Below are positions 34,801-45,303 of a DNA stretch of 64,000 nt, one piece after another. A model generated the notes under the pieces. It ran no database searches, was not told the origin of the DNA, and saw only the letters and a list, made by a program, of their open reading frames with translations. How positions within the stretch are numbered: the stretch's first letter is position 1; every line of letters starts with the position of its first letter. The stretch lies in contig JARBJD010000021.1 of the NCBI GenBank assembly GCA_033064195.1, positions 248,001 through 312,000 on the forward strand, read 5' to 3'. A program made the position numbers and the translations under genes. The stretch comes from Blattamonas nauphoetae (lineage: Eukaryota > Preaxostyla > Oxymonadida).

Positions 34801-37800
34801 ACGAAGGCTGCCCGAATTACGAGTCAGGGAACGTCGTCTGCCTTTTCAGTTTTGTCTGCCACATCCCATTTCGCATCATTCTTCCTGCGCCCTCGAGCAG
34901 TATCTTCACCACTTCTGACGAATGCAGCACCAATGCACGGTCAGGTTTGAGTGGAGACGTAAAAACGTTCGCAAGAGGTTGAAGACGAGATTCGTGACAA
35001 GGAACCCTGTCGATGATGGTGTGGGAGAGATCCTTGCAGAAAATGGCTGAAAAGGGTTTAGAGATGGATCTGAAGCTGGCGAAATGTGTGAAGAGAGATG
35101 GAGTGGCTGAGCGAGAGGGATCGACACGAAACCGACGAGAGAATCGAGTTTTCCCGAACAGTGTAAAGACGTCAAGCACAGTGGATGAGTGCATGATGAT
35201 TCGTAGATCTCAGAGAGAGGGAGCGAGCTTAACGACGGTTTCCAGTCTACTCTGTTGTGCTGAGGGAAAGAGCTGAAATATTGCACTAAAAAGGATAAAA
35301 AAGGAAGGGAATCAGAAATTACACAATGGTATGGAGAACGGAATGGGTAAAGTCCAAAATAGGAGAGAGATCACTCCAACAAACTGATCGTCGATGTCAG
35401 CCAGGGTGAATATCATCTGGGAACCGATTTGCACAAGGGTGGCCATCAGTGATTTCAGTGGTATATGCGAATCTGTGAGTAGGCGAGAGAGTACTTTCAA
35501 ATGTGACTGACAAATCGCATTTTGGGTGAGGAAGTCGGAGAGCTGCTCCCCATTCTGTTTCGTGTCTGACGAGAGTGTACTTAGATGCGATCGGAGACTA
35601 TAGTTGTGAATAGCGGACAACAGAAGTGGAAATAGAGAGAAGAAGCCAGAGAGAAGAATATGAGAAATCAAAAGCGATGGAATGGGGCAGACTTGATAAT
35701 GACGTGATTGATATATTCATATGCGGGCGAAAAGAGCTCTTCGGGTTCAGTTCGTGAGATTTTTAGCAGGCGTTGATCATAGAGGATGACAAGTGAGTCC
35801 ATTTTTGTGATGTGGTCTGTGGATTCGGAAGAAGTGTTCCATTGTGTACACATCTCCTTGATATGATTTTCATAACACTCTTTGCTGAATGAATAGGAAG
35901 TAATCACATTCGCAGCTTTCATCACTTCTTCTTCTCACTTTGTGTTTCACTTCGAGTTGACTGGACTGATTGCGAAAAGAAGACCATGGTTGGATCGGAT
36001 CAGATCTATGTCGGAAAAGGGAGAGGGAAATATACAAATTGTTAGGGAAGAAGTAATAACGAATCGTGAATCATTTGAATTTGAAAAAAACCAAATCAAT
36101 CGTCATCAGAGGAAAATGAAGGATTCAAACAGGTTCATTGGATGGTTTACATTAATGTTAATGTGAAAAATGATTATTTGGAGTATGATCGAGTGACAAA
36201 AATGATATAGATCGAGAGCGGATTCGAAGCGCCTATTTAGGCGAAATGATCCCACCCAAAAAGTGGTCCCGTGTAGGCTTGTCTGACCGGCACTGACCGG
36301 TCAGTTTTCACCGAAAAGTACTGACGGTCACTGACCGGAGAAATACCAGAACCCATAGTCCAGAGTTACAATTTCTCCGAAGTGTTTTCATTTTGATCCG
36401 AGATTTGCAGAAATCCCATGAAAATCAACGTAATTTCTGCTGCAGATGATTGGATTGAATTATTGTCACTTCATTCAGGCCGTCTCACTCTTCTTTACAG
36501 GCATTTGAAGATCGTGCGGTTCTTCAAAACAGTTATGGACGGATGATCGTTCTGATTCGTCATCTCTTACAGAAACCATTATAGCTGCAAGTCCTACTTC
36601 TGTGAAATGAATCACAACGACATATTCATTTGACAATAATGCAAGAAAAGATGGTATTGTGATGTCATCCGACTCATTCTCATTTCGCTCATCAATCCCC
36701 TTATTATCCCTAAATTCATCTCATCTCGTTTTTTTTCTTCTATTTTCTCAGGATCTCTTGCCTCTGCTGTTCCATCATCGTCTTGTACGATCTGCTGCAT
36801 GCCGTTTTCTTCACGGTCAAGTTCCAGTTCTATCCTAGCTGTTTACGTGGAAATCTCATTGATCTTTGTCGTCGGTTTGATTCTTGGATATTCTTGGGGT
36901 GATCGTTCCATCTCAGTCCAACCAAAAAGGGTCGAATCTTTGATTTCAGAGGCGAATCTGAATTTACCACCCACAACGACAGCAGATACACTCCCTCCAT
37001 TCATTTCATTCCATCTCCACTGCCACTACTATTCTCTAGCCATCAACCACAATGAAGTGAGATTTTACAAAACCGAAACAACGTCCAGAACCATCGATCA
37101 AACAGCAACGAACAGAAAAGAAGAGAAGTAGTTTGTCACACATGTTCCTCATCTCTTATTCCAACTCTCTGTCCATTCAGAAACTCAATGTTGTGCTGAA
37201 GTTGATTCTCGATAAGGTTGGAGGGAAGAATCCGGATCTCGTTGTGAAAGTTTGATGATCAGTGCAAACATAGACCAAGACTGGACTTATTGTATTGTCA
37301 TTTCTCGCTTTACTTCATCTGGTCTTCATCAACAAAACAACACTCGATGTGAATGTCAAAACTAAATAAAATCTGAGAGATTAAGTGAACGGGATCTTCT
37401 CCAGCCGACTGATTGTGGAGAAAGGAGAATGTCTGTGACAAGACCAGATGATTTCTCCAACAGCTGCTGACTGACACTTGTGACAACGAAAAGATTGGAG
37501 GGTACGTGGATGAACATCAGATGCACTCCCTGCACACAGCCATCCACATACTCCACAACTGTCAACTTCTTCTCTGCTGCGTTAGAAGGGGAGAAGCCCA
37601 TCCGATGTGGGGAGTCCATCTGACAAGTGCGGTGAGTGAGGAACAGTGTCAGAGTGCTCAGACAGATCGAGGAAGCCGAACTGAGAAGGCGGTGGAGAGA
37701 CGATGGTTGGGTTTGGAGTGTGTTGAAGGCTGTCGACGCTGCCGTTCTATTATGGGTGTGTTGGTGTTGGGTTCCCTTTCGACTAGAGAGTGGCTGGGAG

Positions 37801-40800
37801 AAACTCATGCCCTTCGATTGTTGCTGTGTCGTCGGCCACGGCAACACCTGATGAGGACGATTGCCGGCATTGGTGCAACATCAAGTTCTGTCTGATGAGT
37901 AGGATCTTGTCGAGGAAGGTCGTTTCGGAGGGAATTTGGACTTTCCTGGCATAAACAGCAGGAGGGATAACTTCAATCGCATGTTGGTCAGTATCCCACA
38001 AGTGCTAGAGAGCAGCAGTGGCAGAAATCCGAAGTGGCGTCAGGGCAGAGGGGAAAGCAGACAAGAGAGTCATACTCGATAGAGATATGATGGAGAGGAG
38101 TGAACGGGGACAACAAAAGTCTGAGAGGTAGAAAAAGGAGGAAAAGAGACTTGATTAGATGGACTGATGACGTCGCAATGAATGGAAGTCTGAAATCAAC
38201 AAAAAAGAGATTGAAATGCGAAAAGAAGACCTAGAAACTGTCCTGTGACTTCGATTCACGATGAGAGCAAAAGATTGAGGAGACGTCATCAAGATGTGTG
38301 TTTCGGCTCCGATTAGTCCTGAATCCCGTATTGAGGTCGATTATCTGAAGAAAAGTGAGAATAAGACAGAGATGGTGAGAAAAAATCAGTTCCAACGAAC
38401 GAGGAACGTAGAGCCGAACAAATAATTGAAACCAGAGTGCCAAACGGTATCCAGAAGCAGCTTCCAACATGCATATCTGTAAATGTCTTAGTTTCTTGTT
38501 CATAGCACGTGATTTCATGATCAGGTTAGATCTGACCCTTTGAAAAATTTCGGACTGACACTGACCGGCACTTTTGGCCGGTCAGACAAGCCTAGTCCCG
38601 TGAGGTCAAATGTACTCAGCTTTACCTAAAATGGTCGGACCAATCAGAACCCTGGTCATCAGGTAGGCATGGGCAGTGGTCGGTCTGAAAACATCGAGTC
38701 CAGTCCCTAAAAATAAAAGAGTCGGCGACTTTTTTGAAGTGCCCTTTAGTCGAGCAGTAGAATGGTTGCTTTTTGCTCCCCGGACCCAGGATCGAATCCC
38801 GCCAAAGTCACTTTATTATTCTCTTTTTTTCTCATTTTTGATTCACAGCATCTCTATAATTATTTCATCTCATATTTCTCAAAATTAATGTTCAACACGT
38901 CGTAGATCAAGAGTCCCTGAGTCGGTCTGTCTTTCCCCAACATCGGACAAAAAGTCGGCCTGTCCGACCGACTCCGACTCCTTAACTTTGTTCTAACTGC
39001 ATTTCAACGGATTTAGATAATAGAACAATGGTTGTATTTTTCTTCTCAGTACTTAACCATCACTCTCTCATGTGATCTCGTTCAAGATAGTTTGTCGTCC
39101 CACCACCGAATCGGTTCATAACACAATTGTGGATATCATCTCAAAGAATCCGATCATTCTCGTCTTGAAGGAAAATGAAGTTGTAGAATCGAGCTGACAT
39201 GATCATTTGTGAAGACACGCAACAAATCATCGCACTGACACAGAACGAATAGTATGGCACTTCATTTCTCTTCAATTCGTAGTTCACAATCTCTCTTGTC
39301 CCTTCTTTCCAGAGTTGCGGAGAAAGAAAATGCGAAGGGTCATTCAAATTCATCCGGGAACCTGGACAAGAACCCAAACCATATGAACATAAATTGACAT
39401 ACCAGAAGGTTTCTGACTCCTCTAAACAGTATCTATTTCCGTTTCATCTTCTTTCTCCTTCTTCCTCCTCTTGATATTTCTTACTAGATCGTTCTCACAG
39501 TTGAATTCAAACTCCAAGCCAATCATCTCATCTGTCCTCAATTCTGCCTGCAATTCAATGATATCGATTCAATCGTCCTTTCAGGACGACATTACAGTTG
39601 GTTTGTCTTTATTAGCATTCAATCATTCTATCCTGCAGGCGACACAACGTATCCAAATGAACAGCTCATTGAAATCAATCTGAACTGGCTCATAAGCGCA
39701 TGAATGATTGAAGTAACAAATTTGACTTTCATTCATAGATGATACCTGACATGGTGGAGGAAACACGTGTCGTCTGGAATTCTTTGTGAAAGGGATGGAA
39801 TTCGGAAACATGGTGCTCAATGACTACAAGGCAGATCTCGTGAAAGGAGCATGATTTGAACTTCCTTTGCGCATTGCTGTTGTGGGTCTCGCTCTGGATT
39901 GCATATCGTGACCGATCAACGGTTCTCCAACTTCGAATGATGATTTGTTCGCAGAAGCTCTGGAATGTCTCAGACTTCGAATTAGTCTCCAACAAACCAA
40001 ACAAGACAGTACGATTAACAGCATATTTGGAAAGTCCCTACGTTTGCTCAACATTGGCGACGTTAGATGGACACTTTCCAACCAATCGCTCTTGACCGAC
40101 CATCATTGAAAAATAATACCAGGGATGGAACACCACCAATCAGGAAGCCGAAATAATTATCAAACACTTCCAGAACACTGGTCAGAAGAAAGCTCAGAAG
40201 AAGGCGAAGCGAGGCGAACAAGTCAACACTGATCTGACTGTTTATGATTGGATCGCACTGAGCACAACACGCAGAGTGATTTCTGATCACATTAAAGCTA
40301 TCTCAAACCACCTTAACCCCCACAATTCCCATGCTGAGCTGAAAGAGATGACCGAAATGACGACGAAGCCGCTCCTCGATGGACTGGACTTCTTTACTTT
40401 CCAACGCAAGAACATTCCTTAAACAGTTGAACTGACCTCTTCACCGCGTCTTGAACAACATCATGGAGTTGAAATTACTATACACTTGACTTCGACGCAC
40501 AGACCCTGATTGTGCTGAAAAAAACCGGAAAGGACAATGTCAACGATCTCGTTGTGTTCGAACAGACTGTCCTTAACCCAACATCCAGTTGGAAGTCATT
40601 TATCGCAGACATTCTTCTGTTCAATACCCTTTCCATCCGACACAAGCTCGCCATCATCTCCGTTCCATTTGCCTCCATCGCGGCCGAAATCTCTAATTCT
40701 ACATTGACTTTGCGCGTATCCAGCAAATTCGATTCTCATAAACCTAATCGAGGAATTGATGCTCACCAAAGTGCTCACCGCGTCTGACAGAGAAAAGGAT

Positions 40801-42908
40801 GTGCAAGAAGAGTAGGAGAAGCAGCTGAAGAAAGAGGAGGAAGACCGACTTCGACAGGAGATGAACAAGCGGCTGAAACGAGCAAAAGCAGACCACTCTC
40901 TCTTCAATTCGACTCCATCATCCGAATTCCTGTTCGAAGAGGCCGAGCCGAACTCGCAGGCGCCTCCACCCGATTCAGACCTCGTCAACATCACTCCCGT
41001 CCAACCTATTTGAGATTGGAGTGTTTCTGAAGAACACTCTCGCGTTCGAAGAAGCGCCTCGTCATGTCCTTCTGAATGAGCTCATCATGTCGGGCGATAA
41101 GATGGAGGATGCTAAACGCGGAATTGTTGTCCGGCGATGCGTTCGCCACGTCCGACACAAATTCTCTCTTCCATCTCTGCACCGAATACGGGGAGAACAA
41201 CTTTGTCCTCGTGTTCTGTTCGAAGAAGCAGTAGTGCGAGGAGGCCGCCATCTTCCTCGCTGGGCATCTGAAGGACGAGAAATTACGAGACAAGATCGAC
41301 AACCCTCTCCGCTGGTGTCAACCTGCCTACCTGCCGCGTTGTGATCAGCTCCAGCTATTCAGAACAGAACAAGATCTCGACACGGAATGCGATGTGGTGC
41401 TGATTACGAGGACAAAACAGAAAGCATTTTAGGTGCGGAGGACATTGTACATGGAGGGCCGGAGAACGGATGGAGTGGGATGTTGATGGCGAACAAACCA
41501 ATTAAACCCTCAAAATCGTCGGGAATTCAAATCAACACGCCAAGTAGCACACCCAACCAGACAAAGCAACAAGTCCCATGACTAGAAGCGGAGGTGCAGA
41601 GGACTCAACAGGCGAAGAGAGAGGAAGAGGAAGGAGCGAACAGGCGAAGAGAGAGGAAGAGGAAGGAGCGAACAGGCGAAGAGAGAGGAAGAGGAAGGAG
41701 CGAACAGGCGAAGAGAGAGGAAGAGGAAGGAGCGAACAGGCGAAGAGAGAGGAAGAGGAAGGAGCGAACAGGCGAAGAGAGAGGAAGAGGAAGGAGCGAA
41801 CAGGCGAAGAGAGAGGAAGAGGAAGGAGCGAACAGGCGAAGAGAGAGGAAGAGGAAGGAGCGAACCCTCCCTCAACATATTCTTTCATAAAACCGATTCT
41901 TTGCTGTTCTATTTGCTTTCTACCTCATTCACTCATCTTCATTCTTCAAATCGTTTGTTTATCGAGACAATAAACTGTCATCAAAAAAAACATGTCGTTT
42001 GAAATGGGATTGATCATCCTGAAAAGCAGTCGGTCGGTCGACGAGCAGTCGGACCGACCGCTGCCCACCCCTATCATCAGGCATCCAAAAGGGAAGAGAT
42101 TCTGTTTCATTGTTCTCTTCGGTTTGAGAGACAGTGGCTCTGAGTTGATGTTTTGTTTGGAGTGCTTCGAGTGTTTGTCGAAAACAGCGAGATTGGAGGA
42201 ATGAAAGATCAGTCTGAAGCGAACAATGAATGTTAAACGAAGACACACCAACGAGACTACACCCAGTTCCACTTCCTCCATCATCGTCATCCATTCATCC
42301 CAATCATAATACGCATTCCGAACTGCCTCCAGCGAGTGCGTTTCTTTGATTTTCTTCACAACATCCAGGAGCTGGTCTGAGTATTCAACATCATCTCTCC
42401 GCAGGAATGAGTGTTCTGCGGTCTGAAAACAATAATTCTGATTGTTTGATAGAAGAACATAATGTTTGAAGATGTAGGCGAGATTGAAGAGAAGAAACGG
42501 GTCTAAACGGGGATACTTCTCTTTGTAAAAGCCGAGATAGAAGCCTGCAAGATCTTCTAAGTGATCTTCCGGAGACGAATTTGGGAGAATGAGATCTCCA
42601 GAAGCCTCGAAATGTTTGATGAGGGCAATCATGAATTGTGCGAAGGCAATAGCATCATTGTCTGGATCAAGAGGGATGATCAATCGGTTGAGTTGATTGA
42701 GAGTCCGACATTGGTGCAGAAAGAACTGGCAGAACATGGAGATGTCGGAAGAGAACGATCCAGCGATGGGCGGTTGCTGGTGCGAGGAGGGAGGATCTGT
42801 TCGGATGACGAAGAAGAAAGGAGTAAACCGACTAGAATTGTGGATGATTCGTCGATTTGAGTAGTATAGTAGACGATTTGGGAACCAGATTGAAATAGTC
42901 GTTGACAT
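19826..42908 (-). CDS. uncharacterised host gene split by five DNA elements in its coding exons
   Basis: Coding pieces lie at 42908-42074, 33251-32884, 27065-26792, 24423-23313 and 20322-19826. Between them sit complete DNA elements, each with terminal inverted repeats and a target-site duplication. If each element and one duplication copy are ignored, the frame continues: ...FWMPDD/HSLVST, DETD/VKVVAS, RTLM/RLWMRW and SHSSQ/FDWSGV. Ordinary introns are also seen: one in the first piece (GTAGTC...TTCAG after EEVELG) and two in the last (GTTTCT...CTCAG of 42 nt, and GTTCTT...GTCAG), after which the frame ends at a stop at 19826 (FFRDLNGPS). The product would be roughly 950-1,000 residues, Leu/Phe/Ser-rich and helical, without a domain that I recognise. 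The true 5' end is uncertain because a Polinton adjoins at about 43 kb. As it stands, the gene probably makes no normal mRNA unless the elements are removed. Confidence 0.75.
20522..22699 (+). pseudogene. captured coiled-coil gene copy with introns, decayed
   Basis: Begins with a plausible first exon (MSSFENVDLTITRL at 20522) and intron-like pyrimidine-rich DNA, then a long charged region from about 21105 (EAERRVEEAKARQREIL) to VERGG at 22699. The reading frame moves at least twice: at an A-run near 21785 and again between about 22010 and 22130, with a Pro/Ser-rich linker in a third frame between them. The sequence composition (E, K, R, Q in heptads, then a KKKKKK tract) indicates a cytoskeletal or chromosomal coiled-coil protein, but no family is recognised. 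It lies wholly inside the MULE-like element, so it is probably a captured copy of a host gene. Confidence 0.55.
22879..23220 (-). pseudogene. minus-strand gene fragment inside the MULE-like element
   Basis: A coding-looking stretch (ELLFKETALDEILKILVVIH ... GIGGVQFDNIAASMV) with an upstream exon-like piece (MADCCLRKLQYGLIYS) and a short intron-like gap between. It resembles a helical-repeat protein but is too short to assign. It runs opposite to the coiled-coil fragment, so the element holds pieces of at least two genes. Confidence 0.4.
24601..25319 (+). pseudogene. LSm/Sm-like gene fragment within element, with intron-like gaps
   Basis: Two separated stretches look like halves of an Sm fold: HPKITIRLLNDDTLSTLQGF (Sm1-like, near 24640-24700) and FISTGSTLLVVPLRMEQ (near 25060-25110), the latter matching the position of the IRG-x-x-V-x-x-x-x-PLR part of Sm2 motifs of LSm proteins. 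The invariant RG is not kept, so this copy is probably non-functional. The pieces are separated by about 350 bp containing intron-like and unrelated DNA. The identification is by pattern only. Confidence 0.35.
26051..26646. mobile_element. nested foldback/MITE-like element, 596 bp
   Basis: The two ends are long inverted copies starting TAGTGGCGTCACCAATACGT; matching arms run at least 110 bp inward, to the GGATCC near 26162 and 26533. It is flanked by TGA on both sides (26048-26050, 26647-26649), again a 3-bp duplication next to a terminal TA, like the element that contains it. The middle holds no gene. Confidence 0.75.
27108..27912. mobile_element. foldback element, 805 bp, with arms of about 315 bp
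   Basis: Bases 27108 to about 27420 are repeated almost perfectly in reverse complement at about 27600-27912, starting TGACCAGATGATTTTTCACA. TA flanks both sides. A loop of about 180 bp separates the arms. It has no coding frame and is presumably a non-autonomous element mobilised by a TA-targeting transposase. Confidence 0.8.
27915..28611. other. non-coding interior of element
   Basis: A/T-rich DNA between the foldback element and the TmcB-type cargo. Apart from CCCGCACAAA-type subterminal repeats near 27935-27960, which recur inverted near 32800, nothing is recognised. Confidence 0.5.
28612..32229 (-). pseudogene. TmcB/TmcC-type gene copy, multi-exon and decayed, carried in the element
   Basis: Read on the minus strand, this stretch follows the architecture of the complete TmcB-like gene at the left of the window: an N-terminal part near 31.6-32.2 kb, a TPR-like block (LLLRQYPNSAQVIRGYGALL) with a poly-Lys run (SGQQKKKKNR) and a membrane helix at about 30.7-31.2 kb, an extracytoplasmic region, a K/E-rich charged segment (REAEEEEKENKKKKGRNDL) near 29.8 kb, and a last membrane helix (LLIISFIVAFFLACVAFFAFI) at about 28.8 kb. 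The 3' half is cut by several intron-like GT-AG gaps. Several frame shifts between about 30.0 and 31.7 kb separate the TPR block from its flanks, and no hemerythrin-like tail is seen, so this copy is probably dead. Weak identity with the left-hand gene argues against a recent local duplication. Confidence 0.6.
33594..35925 (-). pseudogene. spliced gene-like cargo of the outer hAT element, unknown function
   Basis: Coding-looking blocks on the minus strand, starting with MMKAANVITSYSFSKECYEN at 35925, continuing through TLSSDTKQNGEQLSDFLTQN near 35.6-35.3 kb, a Ser/Pro-rich block near 35.2-34.9 kb and LGSSKALATM-like sequence near 34 kb. They are separated by intron-like gaps. The order and composition resemble the helical, Ser/Leu-rich gene that the element has split, but I could not show homology. 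No domain is recognised. Confidence 0.4.
36274..38594. mobile_element. hAT-type element nested in another hAT, 8-bp target duplication
   Basis: Inverted ends begin TAGGCTTGTCTGACCGGC, followed by repeated CTGACCGG-type motifs at both ends. The 8-bp duplication GTCCCGTG flanks them (36266-36273, 38595-38602). No transposase is found. It carries gene-like exons on both strands. Confidence 0.85.
36799..38518. pseudogene. gene-like fragments on both strands inside the nested hAT
   Basis: On the plus strand, a block from 36799 (VEISLIFVVGLILGYSWGDR) continues after an intron-like gap to KLILDKVGGKNPDLVVKV with a TGA at about 37255. On the minus strand, a block starts MKSRAMNKKLRHLQICMLEA at 38518 and continues, after gaps, to KKLTVVEYVDGCVQGVHLMF near 37.5 kb. 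The two converge, like neighbouring genes captured together or separately. Neither is recognised. Confidence 0.4.
38741..38815 (+). other. tRNA-like sequence (box A/box B remnant)
   Basis: Contains AGGATCGAATCCC, close to the box B consensus of pol III genes, about 45 bp after a weak box A (TAGTCGAGCAGTAG). The T-stem does not pair well, so this is not called a working tRNA; it may be a tRNA-derived short interspersed element or a decayed tRNA gene within the hAT. Confidence 0.35.
39471..41010 (+). pseudogene. decayed coding sequence carried in the right-hand hAT
   Basis: Plus-strand coding-looking stretches with repeated frame changes, for example ISLQQTKQDSTINSIFGKSL near 39.98-40.04 kb, LDGLDFFTFQRKNIP near 40.4 kb and a charged end RQEMNKRLKRAKADHSLFN leading to PPPDSDLVNITPVQP near 41.0 kb. 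It is clearly once-coding, Glu/Lys-rich at the end, and not recognised. Several stops and shifts rule out a working gene. Confidence 0.4.
41609..41864. repeat. 32-bp minisatellite, about 8 copies
   Basis: Near-perfect tandem copies of a purine-rich 32-bp unit containing GAGCGAACAGGCGAAGAGAG. Because 32 is not a multiple of 3, every frame is open in turn and the translated products are artefacts. Confidence 0.9.
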
Positions 42909-44093
42909 TAGAAACGAAAAGTCAATTCCGATTGACCATTTCTAAATCTTGTATTAAAAGGAATTTGGGACATTTCAATGATGCCAATATTTGACCTAAA
43001 TTCCAGAAATATGTTCAATATTTTGATCTCATTTTAAGCGTCAATTTTGAAGCAACTTTTTGTCATAATCCAAAAATGTTGTCACTTTTTTCGTTGTTTT
43101 TTCACTTTTGAACTCGAACACAGTGAATCCAACTTGAGAACCACTTCGAAAAAAAATCGAAAAAAATTCTAAAATGTCGGGGACGATGTGAGTCGTCGAT
43201 CAAAACAATCCTGATGAAAATCGGTTGAGAATTCGTGGAGCTACGTACCGAACAGTGGTCGAAAAAGTGACCAAAAAGTCGATTTTCAGAACTTGCTTAA
43301 AACTGCTGCTATATGGCTCAAACACACCTCAAACACCTTCTAAAATTACAAAATCGATTTCAGAAGGTGAAATTCGCGATAAAAAACACTTTTGGAATTT
43401 TTGGTTAGATCAAGGCCGGATCGGGATTTTTCTTGATCAAGCCACATTCCATTTTTCGAGTTTCTCCGAATTTTAAAAAAAATGTATGCGCTTTCAGCAC
43501 TTCACTTTTTAGGATCACTTTTGCCTCCTATTTGCGTTTTTACACTTCATTTCGCTCGGAGTCGCCTTTTGGTGACACTTTTCAACCTCACTTTTTCGAG
43601 CTGTCCAAAATTTTGGACACCTTTGATCGCTTTTCCAGAAAAGTGGACACTTGTCGAAAAAACGCAGAAATGGACACCTGTAATTTAAAAAAATGCCAGG
43701 ATTTGGACACCCCCAGATTCTGGACACCTGTCTGCCAAAATAGGAGGTTAGGTGTCCAAAATTCTGGATTTTAGGAAAAGCCTGAAAACAAATCAGAAAA
43801 GAGTTCATGAGATACAAAACCCAATAAACGAGGAAAAATGAACTACAAACACGGTCCAAGACAGAGGGATGGAAAGATCATGACGAAAGATAAAAGAGAG
43901 ATAGAAGAAGAAGAAAAGAGCAAGATGGTGGTAGAAAGAAAGTAGAAATAGGGAGTGGAAGGGCCAAGGTGCTTACGGAAAACGACTGCTCAGAAGTAGA
44001 GTTGAAAATAGAGGTGAGTTAATAAGAGTGACTGGACGGCCTGTGCAAAAGGTATATAAGAGAACGCGAGATGGAATGCGAAAGAGAAAACAA

Positions 44094-45261
44094 GAGTTAC
44101 ATCCTATGCGCGATCAAGTTGTGAGTTTCATTGTATTGTTGATACGCTAGTCACCAAGGGGATGATCCTCACCATTTCACAAGTTCTATCAAAATTTAAG
44201 AGAGAGAAACAATAAAAGAAGAAGAGCAAACCAGAGTTACATCCAATGCGCGATCAAGTTGTGAGTTTCATTGTATTGTTGATACGCTAGTCACCAAGGG
44301 GATGATCCTCACCATTTCACAAGTTCTATCAAAATTTAAGAGAGAGAAACAATAAAAGAAGAAGAGCAAACCAGAGTTACATCCAATGCGCGATCAAGTT
44401 GTGAGTTTCATTGTATTGTTGATACGCTAGTCACCAAGGGGATGATCCTCACCATTTCACAAGTTCTATCAAAATTTAAGAGAGAGAAACAATAAAAGAA
44501 GAAGAGCAAACCAGAGTTACATCCAATGCGCGATCAAGTTGTGAGTTTCATTGTATTGTTGATACGCTAGTCACCAAGGGGATGATCCTCACCATTTCAC
44601 AAGTTCTATCAAAATTTAAGAGAGAGAAACAATAAAAGAAGAAGAGCAAACCAGAGTTACATCCAATGCGCGATCAAGTTGTGAGTTTCATTGTATTGTT
44701 GATACGCTAGTCACCAAGGGGATGATCCTCACCATTTCACAAGTTCTATCAAAATTTAAGAGAGAGAAACAATAAAAGAAGAAGAGCAAACCAGAGTTAC
44801 ATCCAATGCGCGATCAAGTTGTGAGTTTCATTGTATTGTTGATACGCTAGTCACCAAGGGGATGATCCTCACCATTTCACAAGTTCTATCAAAATTTAAG
44901 AGAGAGAAACAATAAAAGAAGAAGAGCAAACCAGAGTTACATCCAATGCGCGATCAAGTTGTGAGTTTCATTGTATTGTTGATACGCTAGTCACCAAGGG
45001 GATGATCCTCACCATTTCACAAGTTCTATCAAAATTTAAGAGAGAGAAACAATAAAAGAAGAAGAGCAAACCAGAGTTACATCCAATGCGCGATCAAGTT
45101 GTGAGTTTCATTGTATTGTTGATACGCTAGTCACCAAGGGGATGATCCTCACCATTTCACAAGTTCTATCAAAATTTAAGAGAGAGAAACAATAAAAGAA
45201 GAAGAGCAAACCAGAGTTACATCCAATGCGCGATCAAGTTGTGAGTTTCATTGTATTGTTG
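44094..45261 (+). repeat. left array of 140-bp tandem repeats in the MULE terminal repeat
   Basis: Eight full copies plus a partial one, spaced exactly 140 bp (starts near 44094, 44234, 44374 ... 45214), each with GAGTTACATCCAATGCGCGA. Copies are almost identical; only the outermost differs (CCTATGCG instead of CCAATGCG). Confidence 0.95.
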
Positions 45262-45303
45262 GTTTCCTCTGTGCACTTTTTTAAAATTATGATTTGATCC
45301 TCT

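Larger units (their letters stand above)
33252..38654. mobile_element. hAT-type non-autonomous element (outer copy), 8-bp target duplication
   Basis: Ends begin CAGGGTTCTGATT in inverted orientation, and the 8-bp duplication GTCATCAG flanks them (33244-33251, 38655-38662). CAGGG ends plus 8-bp duplications are the hAT signature. Subterminal GATCCCAC repeats are visible at the left end. No hAT transposase or dimerisation domain is seen. Gene-like exons fill 33.6-35.9 kb, and a second hAT is nested at 36274-38594. Confidence 0.85.
38664..42073. mobile_element. hAT-type non-autonomous element, 8-bp target duplication overlapping that of its neighbour
   Basis: Inverted ends read TAGGCATGGGCAGTGGTCGG at the left and, on the complement of the right, TAGGGGTGGGCAGCGGTCGG, close to the common hAT end TAGGGGTGGGCA. 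The 8-bp duplication TCATCAGG flanks them (38656-38663, 42074-42081). That target overlaps the neighbouring hAT's target GTCATCAG by 7 bp. No transposase is seen; cargo includes decayed coding DNA and a minisatellite. Confidence 0.87.

Noticed and set aside
41532-41973. Several overlapping repeat-protein frames on both strands
   Set aside because: A 32-bp tandem repeat makes every frame open; the products are artefacts of the minisatellite.
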